In this document: positions 15,189 to 23,799 of the stretch, piece by piece
How the letters are laid out: each line of letters starts with the position of its first letter
Position numbering within the stretch: the stretch's first letter is position 1
Source: VRUE01 sp963780815
GTDB lineage: Bacteria > Actinomycetota > Thermoleophilia > Solirubrobacterales > 70-9
DNA: 64,000 nucleotides
NCBI GenBank assembly: GCA_963780815.1
Contig: CAWADG010000012.1
Span: 1-64,000 of the forward strand
Reading direction: 5' to 3'
Translations under genes and position numbers: made by a program
The notes under the pieces: generated by a model
The model's database searches: none
What the model was told of the DNA's origin: nothing
Seen by the model: the letters and a program-made list of their open reading frames with translations, nothing else

Positions 15189-17527
15189 CGGCTATCTTGC
15201 TCGCTCGCGGCGAACGCGCGTGAACTCGAGCCGATCATCGTCCGCATCAGCTCCAGCGCCCCCTCCTTGTGGAGCGGTTCGTTGAGGTTCCCGCACTTCG
15301 GGCTCTGGACGCAGGACGGGCATCCCGACTCGCAGGGGCACTCGCCGATCAGCCGCTCGGCGTCTCCGAGTAGCTGCTCGAACTGCTCGTATCCGCGGAG
15401 GGTGATCCCGACCCCGCCCGGATGGCCGTCGTAGATGAAGATCGTCGAGCGCCCGGTCTGAAAGTGGACGTTGGTCGAGAGGCCGCCGATGTCCCAGCGG
15501 TCGCACATCGCGATCAGCGGCAGGACCGCGATCTGGCCGTGCTCGGTCGCGTGCAGGGCGCCGAGCAGGACGTCGGGCGGCAGCGCCCCGCTGAGCCGGT
15601 CCGGCAGCACGTACCAGAGCGCCTGGGTTGCGAAGTGCTGCTCGGGCAGCTCGAGCGCGACGATGTCGATCGGCTCCTGCTCGGAAATCGAGACCCGCTG
15701 GAAGGCGATCACCTGCTCGCTGACCGAGACCTCGCCGAAGTGGAGCTCGACCCCCGACGTCGTCCGCTGCTCGCGGACGCGCTCGATGTAGATCTCGGTC
15801 TCCTTCTTCGGCCGCGTGTACCAGTCGCCATCGAACCTGGAGACGATCGCCCGCCGCCCGTCGATGTCGAGCTGCTCTACCTCGTAGGAGCGCCCGAGGT
15901 GCAGGTAGACGGCCCCGGGGTGGATCGTCGTGAAGGCGCGCTCGGCCTCGACCAGCCCGAGCATCTCCCCCGAGTCGCGCTCGATCACCGCGACCGAGTC
16001 CGCCGACGCCGAGCGCAGCGGGATCTTGCCGGCGACGAACTCGCTCCGCCGCGGCAGGATCCGGTTCCCCGCCCGGCGCAGCTCCCCCGCGCCCGCCAGC
16101 CCCTCTGCGCGCGCCCGCCAGCCGGGGCCGAAAATCTCGTCGTCCTCGCTCGAGAGCGGCAGCTCGTAGGCGGCGGCGAGGAGGTGGCGGGACGCGATCT
16201 GCTCGCTTTCGTGGTCGAGGATCGCGGCCTCGACCGGACGGCCGATGAACTCGTCGGGGTGGCGGCAGAAGAACTGGTCGAGCGCGTCCTGGCCGGCGAC
16301 GTAGACCGCGAGCCCGCGGCGGCGGCGGCCCGCCCTCCCCCACATCTGGCGCAGGCTCGCAACCGTGCCGGGGAAGGTGACGCAGATCGCCGCGTCAAGC
16401 TCGCCGATGTCGATCCCGAGCTCGAGCGCGTCGGTGGCGACGACCGCGAGCAGCTCGCCGGCGCTGAGCCGGGCCTCGATCTCGCGCCGCTGCTGCGGCG
16501 TGTAGCCGCCGCGGTAGGGCGCGATCCGGTCCGCCAGCTCCGGCTTGCCGCGACCCTCGAGGCCCTCGCGGGCGAACCGCTGGATCAGCTCGATCCCCCG
16601 CCTGCTCTTGAGGAAGCAGATCGTCCGCACCCCCTGGGAGACGAGCTCGACCAGCATCTCGGCCGCCTCGGAGAGCGGCGAGCGCCGGGTCCCGGTCGCC
16701 TTATCGATCAGAGGCGGGTTCCACATCGCGATCTCGCGCCCGGTGCGCGGGGCGCCGTCATCGGAGATCGCCGCGAACGGCTCCCCGACCAGCCGCTCTG
16801 CCAGTTCCACCGGGTTGGCGATCGTCGCCGAGGCGAGCAGGAAGCGCGGCTCGGACCCATACGCCCGCGCCACCCGGCGCAGCCGGCGCAGGACGTTGGC
16901 GACGTGGGAGCCGAAGACGCCGCGGTAGGTGTGGGCCTCGTCGACGACGACCCACTCGAGGTTGGCGAGGAAGTCGCCCCAGCTGCGGTGGTTGGGCAGC
17001 AGGCCGACATGGAGCATGTCGGGGTTGGTGAGGACCAGGTTGTTGCGGCGGCGGATCGCGGGCCGCTCCTCGCGCGGGGTGTCGCCGTCGTAGATCGCCT
17101 CGCGCAGGCCCGGCGGGCGCAGCTCCGCGAGCTTCCGGGCCTGGTCCTGGGCCAGCGCCTTGGTCGGATAGAGGTAGAGCGCGCGTCGCTTCGGGTCGCG
17201 GGCGATGCCGTCGAGGACGGGCAGGTTGAAGGCCAGGCTCTTGCCGGAGGCCGTGCCGCTGGTGATCATGAGGTTGGAGGCCGCGGCCGCCTCGAGCGCC
17301 TCGCCCTGGTGCGAGTAGAGGCGGTCGATTCCGGCGCGGCCGAGCGCCTCGACCAGGGCCGGGTCGAGTGAGGCCGGCATCGCCACCGTCCGCGAGGGGC
17401 GCTCGGGCTCGTCGCTCTCGGCGACGATCCGGCCGTCGCGTCTCGCCGGGTCGATCGCAATCGCCCACCTGGCGAATCCTGAGGCCGCCAGACTGTGTCC
17501 TCGGTCGGCTGTCTGCGAGTCACGCAC
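15185..17527 (-). CDS. MrfA/YprA-type DEAD/DEAH helicase with C-terminal zinc cysteine cluster, 780 aa
   Basis: Start taken at GTG 17527, which overlaps the folP stop (TAGTG). Motifs: Q-like LYSHQGEAL, motif I TSGTASGKSLAF, VDEAHTYRG (DEAH), SAT (LLASATI), then in the second RecA domain FLKSRRGIEL, ATDALELGIDIG and QMWGRAGRRRRG (motif VI). The C-terminal third is the DUF1998-type region and ends with CPCESGCPSCVQSPKCGN, the four-cysteine zinc site of MrfA. MrfA-type helicases unwind DNA in a mitomycin-C/crosslink repair pathway. Overlaps at both ends with folP and the LOG-like gene indicate one operon. Confidence 0.88.
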   Translation of the reverse strand: MRDSQTADRGHSLAASGFARWAIAIDPARRDGRIVAESDEPERPSRTVAMPASLDPALVEALGRAGIDRLYSHQGEALEAAAASNLMITSGTASGKSLAFNLPVLDGIARDPKRRALYLYPTKALAQDQARKLAELRPPGLREAIYDGDTPREERPAIRRRNNLVLTNPDMLHVGLLPNHRSWGDFLANLEWVVVDEAHTYRGVFGSHVANVLRRLRRVARAYGSEPRFLLASATIANPVELAERLVGEPFAAISDDGAPRTGREIAMWNPPLIDKATGTRRSPLSEAAEMLVELVSQGVRTICFLKSRRGIELIQRFAREGLEGRGKPELADRIAPYRGGYTPQQRREIEARLSAGELLAVVATDALELGIDIGELDAAICVTFPGTVASLRQMWGRAGRRRRGLAVYVAGQDALDQFFCRHPDEFIGRPVEAAILDHESEQIASRHLLAAAYELPLSSEDDEIFGPGWRARAEGLAGAGELRRAGNRILPRRSEFVAGKIPLRSASADSVAVIERDSGEMLGLVEAERAFTTIHPGAVYLHLGRSYEVEQLDIDGRRAIVSRFDGDWYTRPKKETEIYIERVREQRTTSGVELHFGEVSVSEQVIAFQRVSISEQEPIDIVALELPEQHFATQALWYVLPDRLSGALPPDVLLGALHATEHGQIAVLPLIAMCDRWDIGGLSTNVHFQTGRSTIFIYDGHPGGVGITLRGYEQFEQLLGDAERLIGECPCESGCPSCVQSPKCGNLNEPLHKEGALELMRTMIGSSSRAFAASEQDSR

Positions 17528-18411
17528 TAGGTGTGCGCTCCTCTGGCCAGCCTCTCTGCGTCCTTGTCCGGCGACCTCCGAATTGCGCCAGCGACCTTCA
17601 CTGCCTGCAGCGAGGACCGGTCGTGGATGCGGAGGATGTCGGCGCCGGCGCGGACGGCGAGCGCGGCCGCGGCGACCGTGCCCCACTCGCGCTCGGCCGC
17701 CGGCAGGCGGCCCTCCCAGGAGCCGGCGAGGACGGCGCCGATGAAGTCCTTGCGCGAGAGCGAGACGTAGAGCGGCAGCCCGAGCTCGCCGAGCTCGCCG
17801 AGCCGGCGCAGGACCTCGAGGTCCTGCTCGGTGCTGAGGTCGAAGTCGAGGCCCGGGTCGATCGCGATCTGCTCCTCGCCGACTCCAAGGCCGACGGCGC
17901 GCTCGACTCTCCCCCCGAACCAGGCTTTGAGGTGGTCCACGAGGTCGCCGTACTCGGGCGCCGCCCGGTCGACACGCGGCGGCCCCTCGATGTGCATCAG
18001 GACGTAACCGCAGCCGCCCTCGGCGACGAGCTCGAACATCTCATCGGAGCCGCCGGAGATGTCGTTGACGGCGACCGCCCCGGCCGCCAGTGCCCGCCGC
18101 GCGACCACGGCCGAGAAGGTGTCGGCCGAGATCGGGACGCCGGCCGCGGCCAGCCCCTCGATCGCCGGCACCAGCGCCGCGGCCTCCTCCTCGGCAGGGA
18201 CCGGGGGGCCGCTCCGCGCCGCGACCGCGCCGACGTCGAGCATGTCGAACCCGGCCTCGACCAGCTCCAGCCCATCCGCGACCGCCCCCTCAGGGGTTTC
18301 GCTCCGCGCCCCCTCGAACATCGAGTCGGCGGTGACGTTGACGATCCCGGCCGCGATCGGCTGCGAGAGGTCGAGGTCGCGATCGGCCAGCTTCCAATGC
18401 TCCGCGCTCAT
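17527..18411 (-). CDS. folP: Dihydropteroate synthase, 294 aa
   Basis: Condenses 6-hydroxymethyl-dihydropterin diphosphate with p-aminobenzoate in folate synthesis. TIM-barrel signatures in order: GIVNVTADSM (usually NVTPDSF), FDMLDVGA, ISADTFS (ISVDT), AVNDISGG, IAIDPGLDFD (DPGIGF), SLSRKDFIG (SRK-FIG) and ILRIHD (R-V-H-D). All residues normally contacting pterin and phosphate are recognisable, but the first motif is atypical (Pro to Ala, Phe to Met), as in divergent actinobacterial paralogues. No other folate genes are adjacent; it heads an operon with the MrfA-type helicase. Confidence 0.82.
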   Translation of the reverse strand: MSAEHWKLADRDLDLSQPIAAGIVNVTADSMFEGARSETPEGAVADGLELVEAGFDMLDVGAVAARSGPPVPAEEEAAALVPAIEGLAAAGVPISADTFSAVVARRALAAGAVAVNDISGGSDEMFELVAEGGCGYVLMHIEGPPRVDRAAPEYGDLVDHLKAWFGGRVERAVGLGVGEEQIAIDPGLDFDLSTEQDLEVLRRLGELGELGLPLYVSLSRKDFIGAVLAGSWEGRLPAAEREWGTVAAAALAVRAGADILRIHDRSSLQAVKVAGAIRRSPDKDAERLARGAHT

Positions 18412-18437
18412 GGACAGCTACCGTAGCGACCGCGCCG

Positions 18438-19250
18438 ATGGGCTTGAGATGCGTCTACACCGACCTCGACGGGACCCTTCTCGGGAAGGGGAGCTCGCTG
18501 TATCGCGACGCCGAGGGCGAGTTCACGCTCGCCCAGTCGCGTGGGCTCGAGGCCTGCCACCGGGCCGGGGTCGAGGTCGTGATCATGTCGGGCCGGCGCG
18601 AGCCCCAGGTCCACGAGGCGGCGCGGCTGATGGGCCAGACCTCCTACATCTACGAGGCGGGGTGCGCGTTTGCGATCGACGGAGAGACGACGCTCCTGAC
18701 CGGAGAGATGGTGCCGGACGAGAACGGGACCGTCTACGAGAAGATCGAGCAGCGGGGGATCCCGAAGATGCTGTTCGAGCACTACGAGGGGCGGCTCGAG
18801 TACCACGCCCCTTGGCATCACGGCCGCGTCCTCTCTCACCTCTTCCGCGGCAAGGTCGACGTCGAGGACGCGAACCGGCTGCTCGCCGAGCACGGCCACG
18901 ACGACCTGCGCCTGCTCGACAACGGCGCGGTCGGCCGCGAGATGCCGGCGGTCGACGGGCCCACCCACGCCTACCACCTGGTCCCCGAGCTCGTCAGCAA
19001 GGCCAACGCGGTCGCCGCCCACGCCCGGGCCCGAGGCTACGACCCGGCGGACTGCATCGCGGTCGGCGACTCGGTCGAGGACCTCGAGGTGGCGGCGGCG
19101 GTCGGCCGCTTCTTCGTCGTCGCCAACGGCCCCGAGCGCGACCCGGGCCTGCGGGCCTCGCTGGCGAGCTGGGACAACGCGACCGTGACCGAGGGCGCGA
19201 TGGGCGACGGCTTCTACGAGGCGGTCGTCTCAACCCTGATCGAGCGCTGA
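18438..19250 (+). CDS. HAD-superfamily phosphatase (Cof-like), 270 aa
   Basis: Motif I YTDLDGTLL (nucleophile Asp at residue 9), motif II VVIMSGRR, a cap domain in the middle (YEAGCAFAIDGE ... HHGRVLSHLF), Lys in LVSKANAV (motif III) and motif IV CIAVGDSVEDLEVAAAVG. This is the layout of Cof/IIB HAD phosphatases, cytosolic enzymes acting on sugar or nucleotide phosphates. It starts 26 bp from the divergent folP start, so the two share a short control region. Confidence 0.85.
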   Translation: MGLRCVYTDLDGTLLGKGSSLYRDAEGEFTLAQSRGLEACHRAGVEVVIMSGRREPQVHEAARLMGQTSYIYEAGCAFAIDGETTLLTGEMVPDENGTVYEKIEQRGIPKMLFEHYEGRLEYHAPWHHGRVLSHLFRGKVDVEDANRLLAEHGHDDLRLLDNGAVGREMPAVDGPTHAYHLVPELVSKANAVAAHARARGYDPADCIAVGDSVEDLEVAAAVGRFFVVANGPERDPGLRASLASWDNATVTEGAMGDGFYEAVVSTLIER

Positions 19251-19251
19251 G

Positions 19252-19332
19252 GACAGAGCGAGCGAAATGACCGCAGTCTGTTTCTTCGCGCCGCGAGCGA
19301 AGCGCGAAAGGGTCCTTCTGAGCAGTGACTAG
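19252..19332 (+). repeat. Leader-ORF repeat, copy A (before dtxR-like gene)
   Basis: Divergent copy of the repeat described at 31585 and 38954. Its frame reads RASE-MTAVCFFAPRAKRE and stops at TAG 19330-19332, 35 nt before the regulator's TTG. Unlike other copies its stop does not touch the next start, and the first half is degenerate. Confidence 0.6.
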
Positions 19333-19367
19333 ACTCGGCGGCCGAACCGAGCGAGGAAGGAGCAGTC

Positions 19368-20081
19368 TTGTCGCAGGAGCAAGCGACGGTCGCCGAGCAG
19401 GAGTACCTCGAGATCATGTTCTGGCTGCAGGAGGCCGGGCTGCCGATGACCGGGGCGAACATCGCCCGCGCGATGCAGCTCTCGCCGCCCACCGTCCACG
19501 AGATGATCGGCCGCCTCGTCGACGACGGCTACGTCGAGCGCGAGGCCGACAAATCGCTCGTCTTCACCGACTCGGGGCGCGAGCACGCCAGCTACATCGT
19601 CCGCCGCCACCGGATGATCGAGCGCTTCCTCACCGACGTCCTCGGGATTCCCTGGGACGAGGTCCACGAGGAGGCGGAGCGGATCGAGCACGCGATGTCG
19701 CCGGTCCTCGAGGAGCGGATGCGGGCGGCCATCGGCGACGCGACCACATGTCCCCACGGCCACCCGATCATCGAGGGCGCGCGCGAGCGGGGCTCGCTTC
19801 TGGCCGACGTCGAGGTCGGGGCCGAGATCCACATCCTCCGCTTCGAGAACGAGGCCGAGGAGCTCCTCCACTACCTGAAGGCGGCGGGGCTCGAGCCAGG
19901 CCTGGAGGGGACGGTCGAGTCCTCCGACGGGGAGTCGGTCTCGATCGCCTCCGCCGGCGGCAGCCACGAGGTCTCGCGCAGCGTCGCCGAGACCGTCTCG
20001 GTCCGCGCCGATCCGGCGCCGCCGCCCCGGGCGGCGATCCCCGAGCAGCTGGTCCTCTCCTCGGACCGCTACGGGCGCTAG
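19368..20081 (+). CDS. DtxR/MntR-family metal-dependent repressor, 237 aa
   Basis: TTG start at 19368 preceded by AGGAAGGAG (strong Shine-Dalgarno). Residues 8-75 are the winged helix (GANIARAMQLSPPTVHEMIGRLVDDGY), 76-140 the dimerisation and metal-binding helices, and 150-215 an FeoA/SH3-like domain. Metal ligands are informative: DtxR uses Met10, Cys102, Glu105, His106; here the equivalents appear to be Glu12, Glu104, Glu107, His108 with His81. An acid replacing Met and Cys is the manganese-sensing MntR pattern. So I infer a Mn(II)-responsive repressor of metal transport genes, although no transporter is adjacent. Its stop abuts the convergent aminotransferase stop. Confidence 0.82.
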   Translation: MSQEQATVAEQEYLEIMFWLQEAGLPMTGANIARAMQLSPPTVHEMIGRLVDDGYVEREADKSLVFTDSGREHASYIVRRHRMIERFLTDVLGIPWDEVHEEAERIEHAMSPVLEERMRAAIGDATTCPHGHPIIEGARERGSLLADVEVGAEIHILRFENEAEELLHYLKAAGLEPGLEGTVESSDGESVSIASAGGSHEVSRSVAETVSVRADPAPPPRAAIPEQLVLSSDRYGR

Positions 20082-21185
20082 TTAGGCGACCGCGGTCGCC
20101 CGGACCCGCTCGAGCGCGGTCGCGATCCGCGACACACCCTCCGGGATCCGCTCCGGCGGGACGCTCGCGAACGATAGGCGGAGGCTGTTCTCGCCGCCCT
20201 CGATCATGAAATCGGGGCCGGCGACGAAGGACACGTCCTCGGCCTTCGCCTCGGCCAGCAGCGCCGGGGTGTTGGAGCCCTCCGCGAGGTCGAGCCAGAG
20301 GAAGTAGCCGCCGCCGGGGACGACGAACTCGGCCTCGGGGATCTGCTCGCGGAGCGCGGAGACGAGCGCGTCGCGACGCGCCTGCAGCGCGCCCTTGACG
20401 AACTCGATGTTGCGGTCGAGGCCACCCGAGCGGCAGAGCTCGAGGACAATCGACTCGGCCAGCATGTTCGGTGAGATGTAGGTCTCATTCGCCCGCTTTG
20501 CCAGCTTCGCGACCTCACCGGCGGGCCCGGCAAGGTAGCCGACGCGGACCCCGGGGCTGACCGTCTTCGAGAACGAGGAGGCGAAGATCACGCGGGCGGC
20601 ACGGTCGATCTCGAGCATCGTCTCGAGCGGGTCGTGCTCGAACGGCAGCTCGCGGTAGGGGTCGTCCTCGAAGATCCAGAAGCCGTGGTCGGCGGCGAGC
20701 TGGACCAGGCGCACGCGCTTCTCGGCGGACAGCGTGCAGCCGGCTGGGTTATGGAAGTTGGGGATGATGTGGGCGAGCTTGACCGGCCCCGCCTCCAGCG
20801 CCGCTTCGAGCGCGCCGACGTCGACGCCGTCGGCCTCGAGCGGCACCGGGACCAGCTCGACACCGAGCCGCTGCAGCAGCAGTAGGGTCCGGTCGTAGGT
20901 CGGCTGCTCGACAATGACCCGGTCGCCGGGGTCGAGCAGGTGGGCGAACAGCATCGCGCCGGCCTCGAGCGAGCCGTTGGCGATCATCACCTGCGAGGCC
21001 TCGAGCTCACCGTGGCGCTCGGCAATCCACTCGCATAGGGCCGGGTGGCCGATCCCCGTCCCGTAGGAGAGCGCCCGCTCCCAGTCCTCCGCCAGCGCAA
21101 CGGCGGCCGCCTTGGCCACCGCCTCGCGGGGAAGGATGTCGGCACTGGGCGCGCCGCGCGCGAATGAGATCGTGTCACCGACCAT
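20082..21185 (-). CDS. PLP-dependent aminotransferase class I/II (2-aminoadipate/MocR-like fold), 367 aa
   Basis: ATG at 21185 (a GTG two codons earlier is also possible). Key segments: SYGTGIGHPALCEWIAE, MIANGSLEAGAMLFA, IIPNFHNPAGCTLS (Asn and Pro contacting PLP), FEDDPYRELPF (Asp), SSFSKTVSPGVRVGYLAGP (Schiff-base Lys in SFSKT) and LRLSFA (Arg binding the carboxylate). This matches the stand-alone aminotransferase group that includes 2-aminoadipate and aromatic/branched-chain aminotransferases. Amino donor specificity is not readable. Confidence 0.85.
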   Translation of the reverse strand: MVGDTISFARGAPSADILPREAVAKAAAVALAEDWERALSYGTGIGHPALCEWIAERHGELEASQVMIANGSLEAGAMLFAHLLDPGDRVIVEQPTYDRTLLLLQRLGVELVPVPLEADGVDVGALEAALEAGPVKLAHIIPNFHNPAGCTLSAEKRVRLVQLAADHGFWIFEDDPYRELPFEHDPLETMLEIDRAARVIFASSFSKTVSPGVRVGYLAGPAGEVAKLAKRANETYISPNMLAESIVLELCRSGGLDRNIEFVKGALQARRDALVSALREQIPEAEFVVPGGGYFLWLDLAEGSNTPALLAEAKAEDVSFVAGPDFMIEGGENSLRLSFASVPPERIPEGVSRIATALERVRATAVA

Positions 21186-21216
21186 GGTCACCCGAGCCTA
21201 GCAACGCGCCAGAGCC

Positions 21217-22851
21217 TCAGAAGCCGAGCTTGACGACCTTGGTCTCGACGGTGACTTCATTCGTGCGGTCGCGGGCGGTGACGGCGACCCTGGCCTTGGC
21301 CGTGCCGCCGGCGAGCACCGCCCGTTCGGCGCCCCTCCGGGTAGGGCCGGGGACGCGCAGGATCAGCCGGCGCCAGCCGCGGGTCGCGGCCGGAGCCGCG
21401 GCCGACCCGAGTCGGCGCAGATGCCGGACCTTGCGACCGGATTCTTCGGCCGAGGTGGCGACGATGCCGCCGGCCCGCAACGAGCAGGCGACCTGCGGGC
21501 AGCGGGCGCGGACGACGACCTTCCGCATCCCCTGCCGGTCGTGGCCGGAGACCTGGAGCTTCGGCCCGGCTTCGTTCAGGACTTTGAGCGGAACCGTGAT
21601 CGAGGCCAGCGGGTTGCCTTGGCAGGAGACGGTCTGGCCGGTGAACACGGTTTTCGTCGAGCAGCCCTCGTTGTCGGTGACCTTGAGGGTCACGAGATAG
21701 ATCCCTTGCCGCCGGTAGCTGTGGGCGCGGGTCGGCTGCGGCCCTTCGGCGCGGCCGTGATCGCCGAAGTCCCAGGTGTAGTCGGCGATCGTCCCGTCGG
21801 GGTCGGTCGAGTTGCTGGCGTGGAACGTCAGCCGTTTCTTGGCCCGCCGCGAAGTCGGCGAGACCCAGAACGACGCGCTCGGCCCCTGGTCGGGAACGAC
21901 CGCGACCGCGACCGGTTTGCTGCCGACGGTGATCGCCCCGGCGCCGGCGTTGCGCTTGGTGTCTAGGAGCGAGACGGTCGAGCCGGTGCCATCGGCGACG
22001 AAGCCGCGGAGCCCGTCTGGCGTGAACGCCAGACCGGTCGCGCCGGGGAATTCGAGCGGCGCCCCGACCGGCAGGTCGATCGAGGGGTCGACCTGGGTCA
22101 GGGTTCCGTCGACCGCGCTCGCCGCGTAGACGAAGGAGCCATCCGGAAGGGTCGCGATGCCGGTCGGTTCGTTGCCGACCGGGATCGGGGTGCCGATCAC
22201 GTTGTGGCTCGCCGGGTTGAACGCGGTCACCGTGTCGGCGAGATGGTTGGTGACGAAGGCGCGGTCGCCGCCGGGGGCGATCGTGATCCGGGAGGGCCCG
22301 AAGGAGTCGTCGATCGTCCCCACGACCTGCGCGGTGTTGGTGTCGATGATCGAGATTTCGCCCCCGCGCTGGGCGACGAACGCGGTGCCGCCGTCGGGCG
22401 AGATCGCGACACCGTCCGGTTCTTTGCCGACCGGGATCGGCTCGCCCACCGGCGCGAAGCTTCCGGTGTTGAGGACCGTGACGGTTTCGTCGCCGGAGTT
22501 CGCCACGTAGGCGCGGCCCCCGTTCGGGGTGATCGCGATTCCGCGGGGCGCGAGGCCGACCGCGATCGGCCCCTGGACGACCGAGCGGGTCTTGGTGTCG
22601 ATCACCGAGACCGAGTTGCCGGACGCATCGACGACCCAGGCGTACCTGCCGTCGGGGGTGATCGCGACGTCGACCGGTTCGCCGCCGACCGGGATCGCGC
22701 CGATCACGGCGTTGGTCGAGGAGTTGATGACGGAGACCGTGCCGTCGCCCGAGTTGGCGACGTAGACGTCGCGCGCCGACGCGCTCGAGCAGAGCACGAG
22801 CAGCCCGAGCAGGGCGAGGCACAGGGGGATGACGCGTCTGGAGCCAATCAT
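21217..22851 (-). CDS. Secreted YVTN beta-propeller protein with PKD domain, 544 aa
   Basis: Signal peptide at 1-26 (VIPLCLALLGLLVLCSSASA). Residues about 27-320 are seven or so YVTN-type blades with the repeating phrase 'VYVANSGDGTVSVI...' and 'PDGVAISPDGG'. A PKD domain follows at about 320-410 (FHASNSTDPDGTIADYTWDFGD ... YLVTLKVTDNEG). The C-terminal 130 residues form an Arg-rich beta domain with paired cysteines (CPQVACSL). It is an extracellular protein with a likely binding or structural role. It is followed after 32 bp by the start region of the aminotransferase gene. Confidence 0.8.
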   Translation of the reverse strand: MIGSRRVIPLCLALLGLLVLCSSASARDVYVANSGDGTVSVINSSTNAVIGAIPVGGEPVDVAITPDGRYAWVVDASGNSVSVIDTKTRSVVQGPIAVGLAPRGIAITPNGGRAYVANSGDETVTVLNTGSFAPVGEPIPVGKEPDGVAISPDGGTAFVAQRGGEISIIDTNTAQVVGTIDDSFGPSRITIAPGGDRAFVTNHLADTVTAFNPASHNVIGTPIPVGNEPTGIATLPDGSFVYAASAVDGTLTQVDPSIDLPVGAPLEFPGATGLAFTPDGLRGFVADGTGSTVSLLDTKRNAGAGAITVGSKPVAVAVVPDQGPSASFWVSPTSRRAKKRLTFHASNSTDPDGTIADYTWDFGDHGRAEGPQPTRAHSYRRQGIYLVTLKVTDNEGCSTKTVFTGQTVSCQGNPLASITVPLKVLNEAGPKLQVSGHDRQGMRKVVVRARCPQVACSLRAGGIVATSAEESGRKVRHLRRLGSAAAPAATRGWRRLILRVPGPTRRGAERAVLAGGTAKARVAVTARDRTNEVTVETKVVKLGF

Positions 22852-22908
22852 CAGCCGTCCCCTTCCGAGACACGGAAGGCAGCCAAGAGTTGCAGTCGGA
22901 GCGGAGGT

Positions 22909-23799
22909 TTAGGCGGAGCCGTCCCCGAGCCCCTTCAGCGTCTCCACCGCGATCTGCGCCGTCTCGGTCGGGCTTTCCCCGACCCTGACGCCCTTTGCCT
23001 CGAGCGCCTCCTTCTTCGCCTGGGCGGTCCCCGAGGAGCCGGAGATGATCGCTCCGGCGTGGCCCATCTGCTTTCCGGGCGGCGCCGTGAAGCCGGCGAT
23101 GTAGGCGATCACCGGCTTCGAGACCTCGGACTCGATGAACTCGGCGGCGCGCTCCTCGGCGTCGCCGCCGATCTCGCCGACCATCACGATCAGCTCGGTC
23201 TCGGGGTCGGCCTCATAGAGGGTCAGGATGTCGATGAAGTCGGAGCCAACGATCGGGTCGCCGCCGATGCCGACGATCGACGAGTTCCCCTCCCCGGCCT
23301 GCTTCAGCTCGTTCCCGATCTGGTAGGTCAACGTGCCCGACTTCGAGACGACGCCGATCTTGCCGGGGTCGAAGAACTGGGCTGGAATGATCCCCACGTT
23401 GGCCTTTCCGGGCGAGAGGACGCCCGGGCAGTTGGGGCCGATCAGCCTGACTCCGGCCTCCTTCGCCCGCCAGTAGATCCGCAGCATGTCGAGGACCGGG
23501 ATCCCCTCGGTGATCGCGATCACCGTGTGGACGCCGGACTCGATCGCCTCCTCGATCGCCGCGGCGGCGAATCGCGCCGGGACGAAGATCATCGAGGTGT
23601 TGGCCCCCGCCTCCCGAACGGACTCCTCGATCGAGTCGAAGACGGGGACACCCTCGACGTCCTGTCCCCCCTTGCCCGGGGTGACGCCGGCGGCGAGGTA
23701 GGTGCCGTAGGACCGATTGCGCAGGCCGTGGAAGGACCCCTCGCGGCCGGTCAGGCCGGAGACGACCAGTTTCGTGTCCTCGCCGACGATGATCGACAT
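22909..23799 (-). CDS. sucD: Succinyl-CoA synthetase alpha subunit, 296 aa
   Basis: Converts succinyl-CoA to succinate with substrate-level phosphorylation in the TCA cycle, as a complex with SucC. CoA-binding Rossmann N-terminus (KLVVSGLTGREG ... GVTPGKGG), IGPNCPGVLSP, and the phospho-histidine loop GHAGAIISG with the active-site His. Length is standard. Its ATG overlaps the sucC stop by one base (TGATG), so the subunits are translationally coupled. Confidence 0.97.
   Translation of the reverse strand: MSIIVGEDTKLVVSGLTGREGSFHGLRNRSYGTYLAAGVTPGKGGQDVEGVPVFDSIEESVREAGANTSMIFVPARFAAAAIEEAIESGVHTVIAITEGIPVLDMLRIYWRAKEAGVRLIGPNCPGVLSPGKANVGIIPAQFFDPGKIGVVSKSGTLTYQIGNELKQAGEGNSSIVGIGGDPIVGSDFIDILTLYEADPETELIVMVGEIGGDAEERAAEFIESEVSKPVIAYIAGFTAPPGKQMGHAGAIISGSSGTAQAKKEALEAKGVRVGESPTETAQIAVETLKGLGDGSA

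Noticed and set aside
15180..15230. GCGAGCGAGCAAGAT near the helicase stop as another leader-ORF repeat
   Set aside because: Only about 12 bases match, it is coding for the helicase C-terminus, and the palindromic half is missing.
15422..17371. 649-codon open frame on the plus strand
   Set aside because: It is antisense to the well-supported helicase, has Arg/Asp/Val/Leu-biased composition and no domain; long antisense frames are common in such GC-rich DNA.
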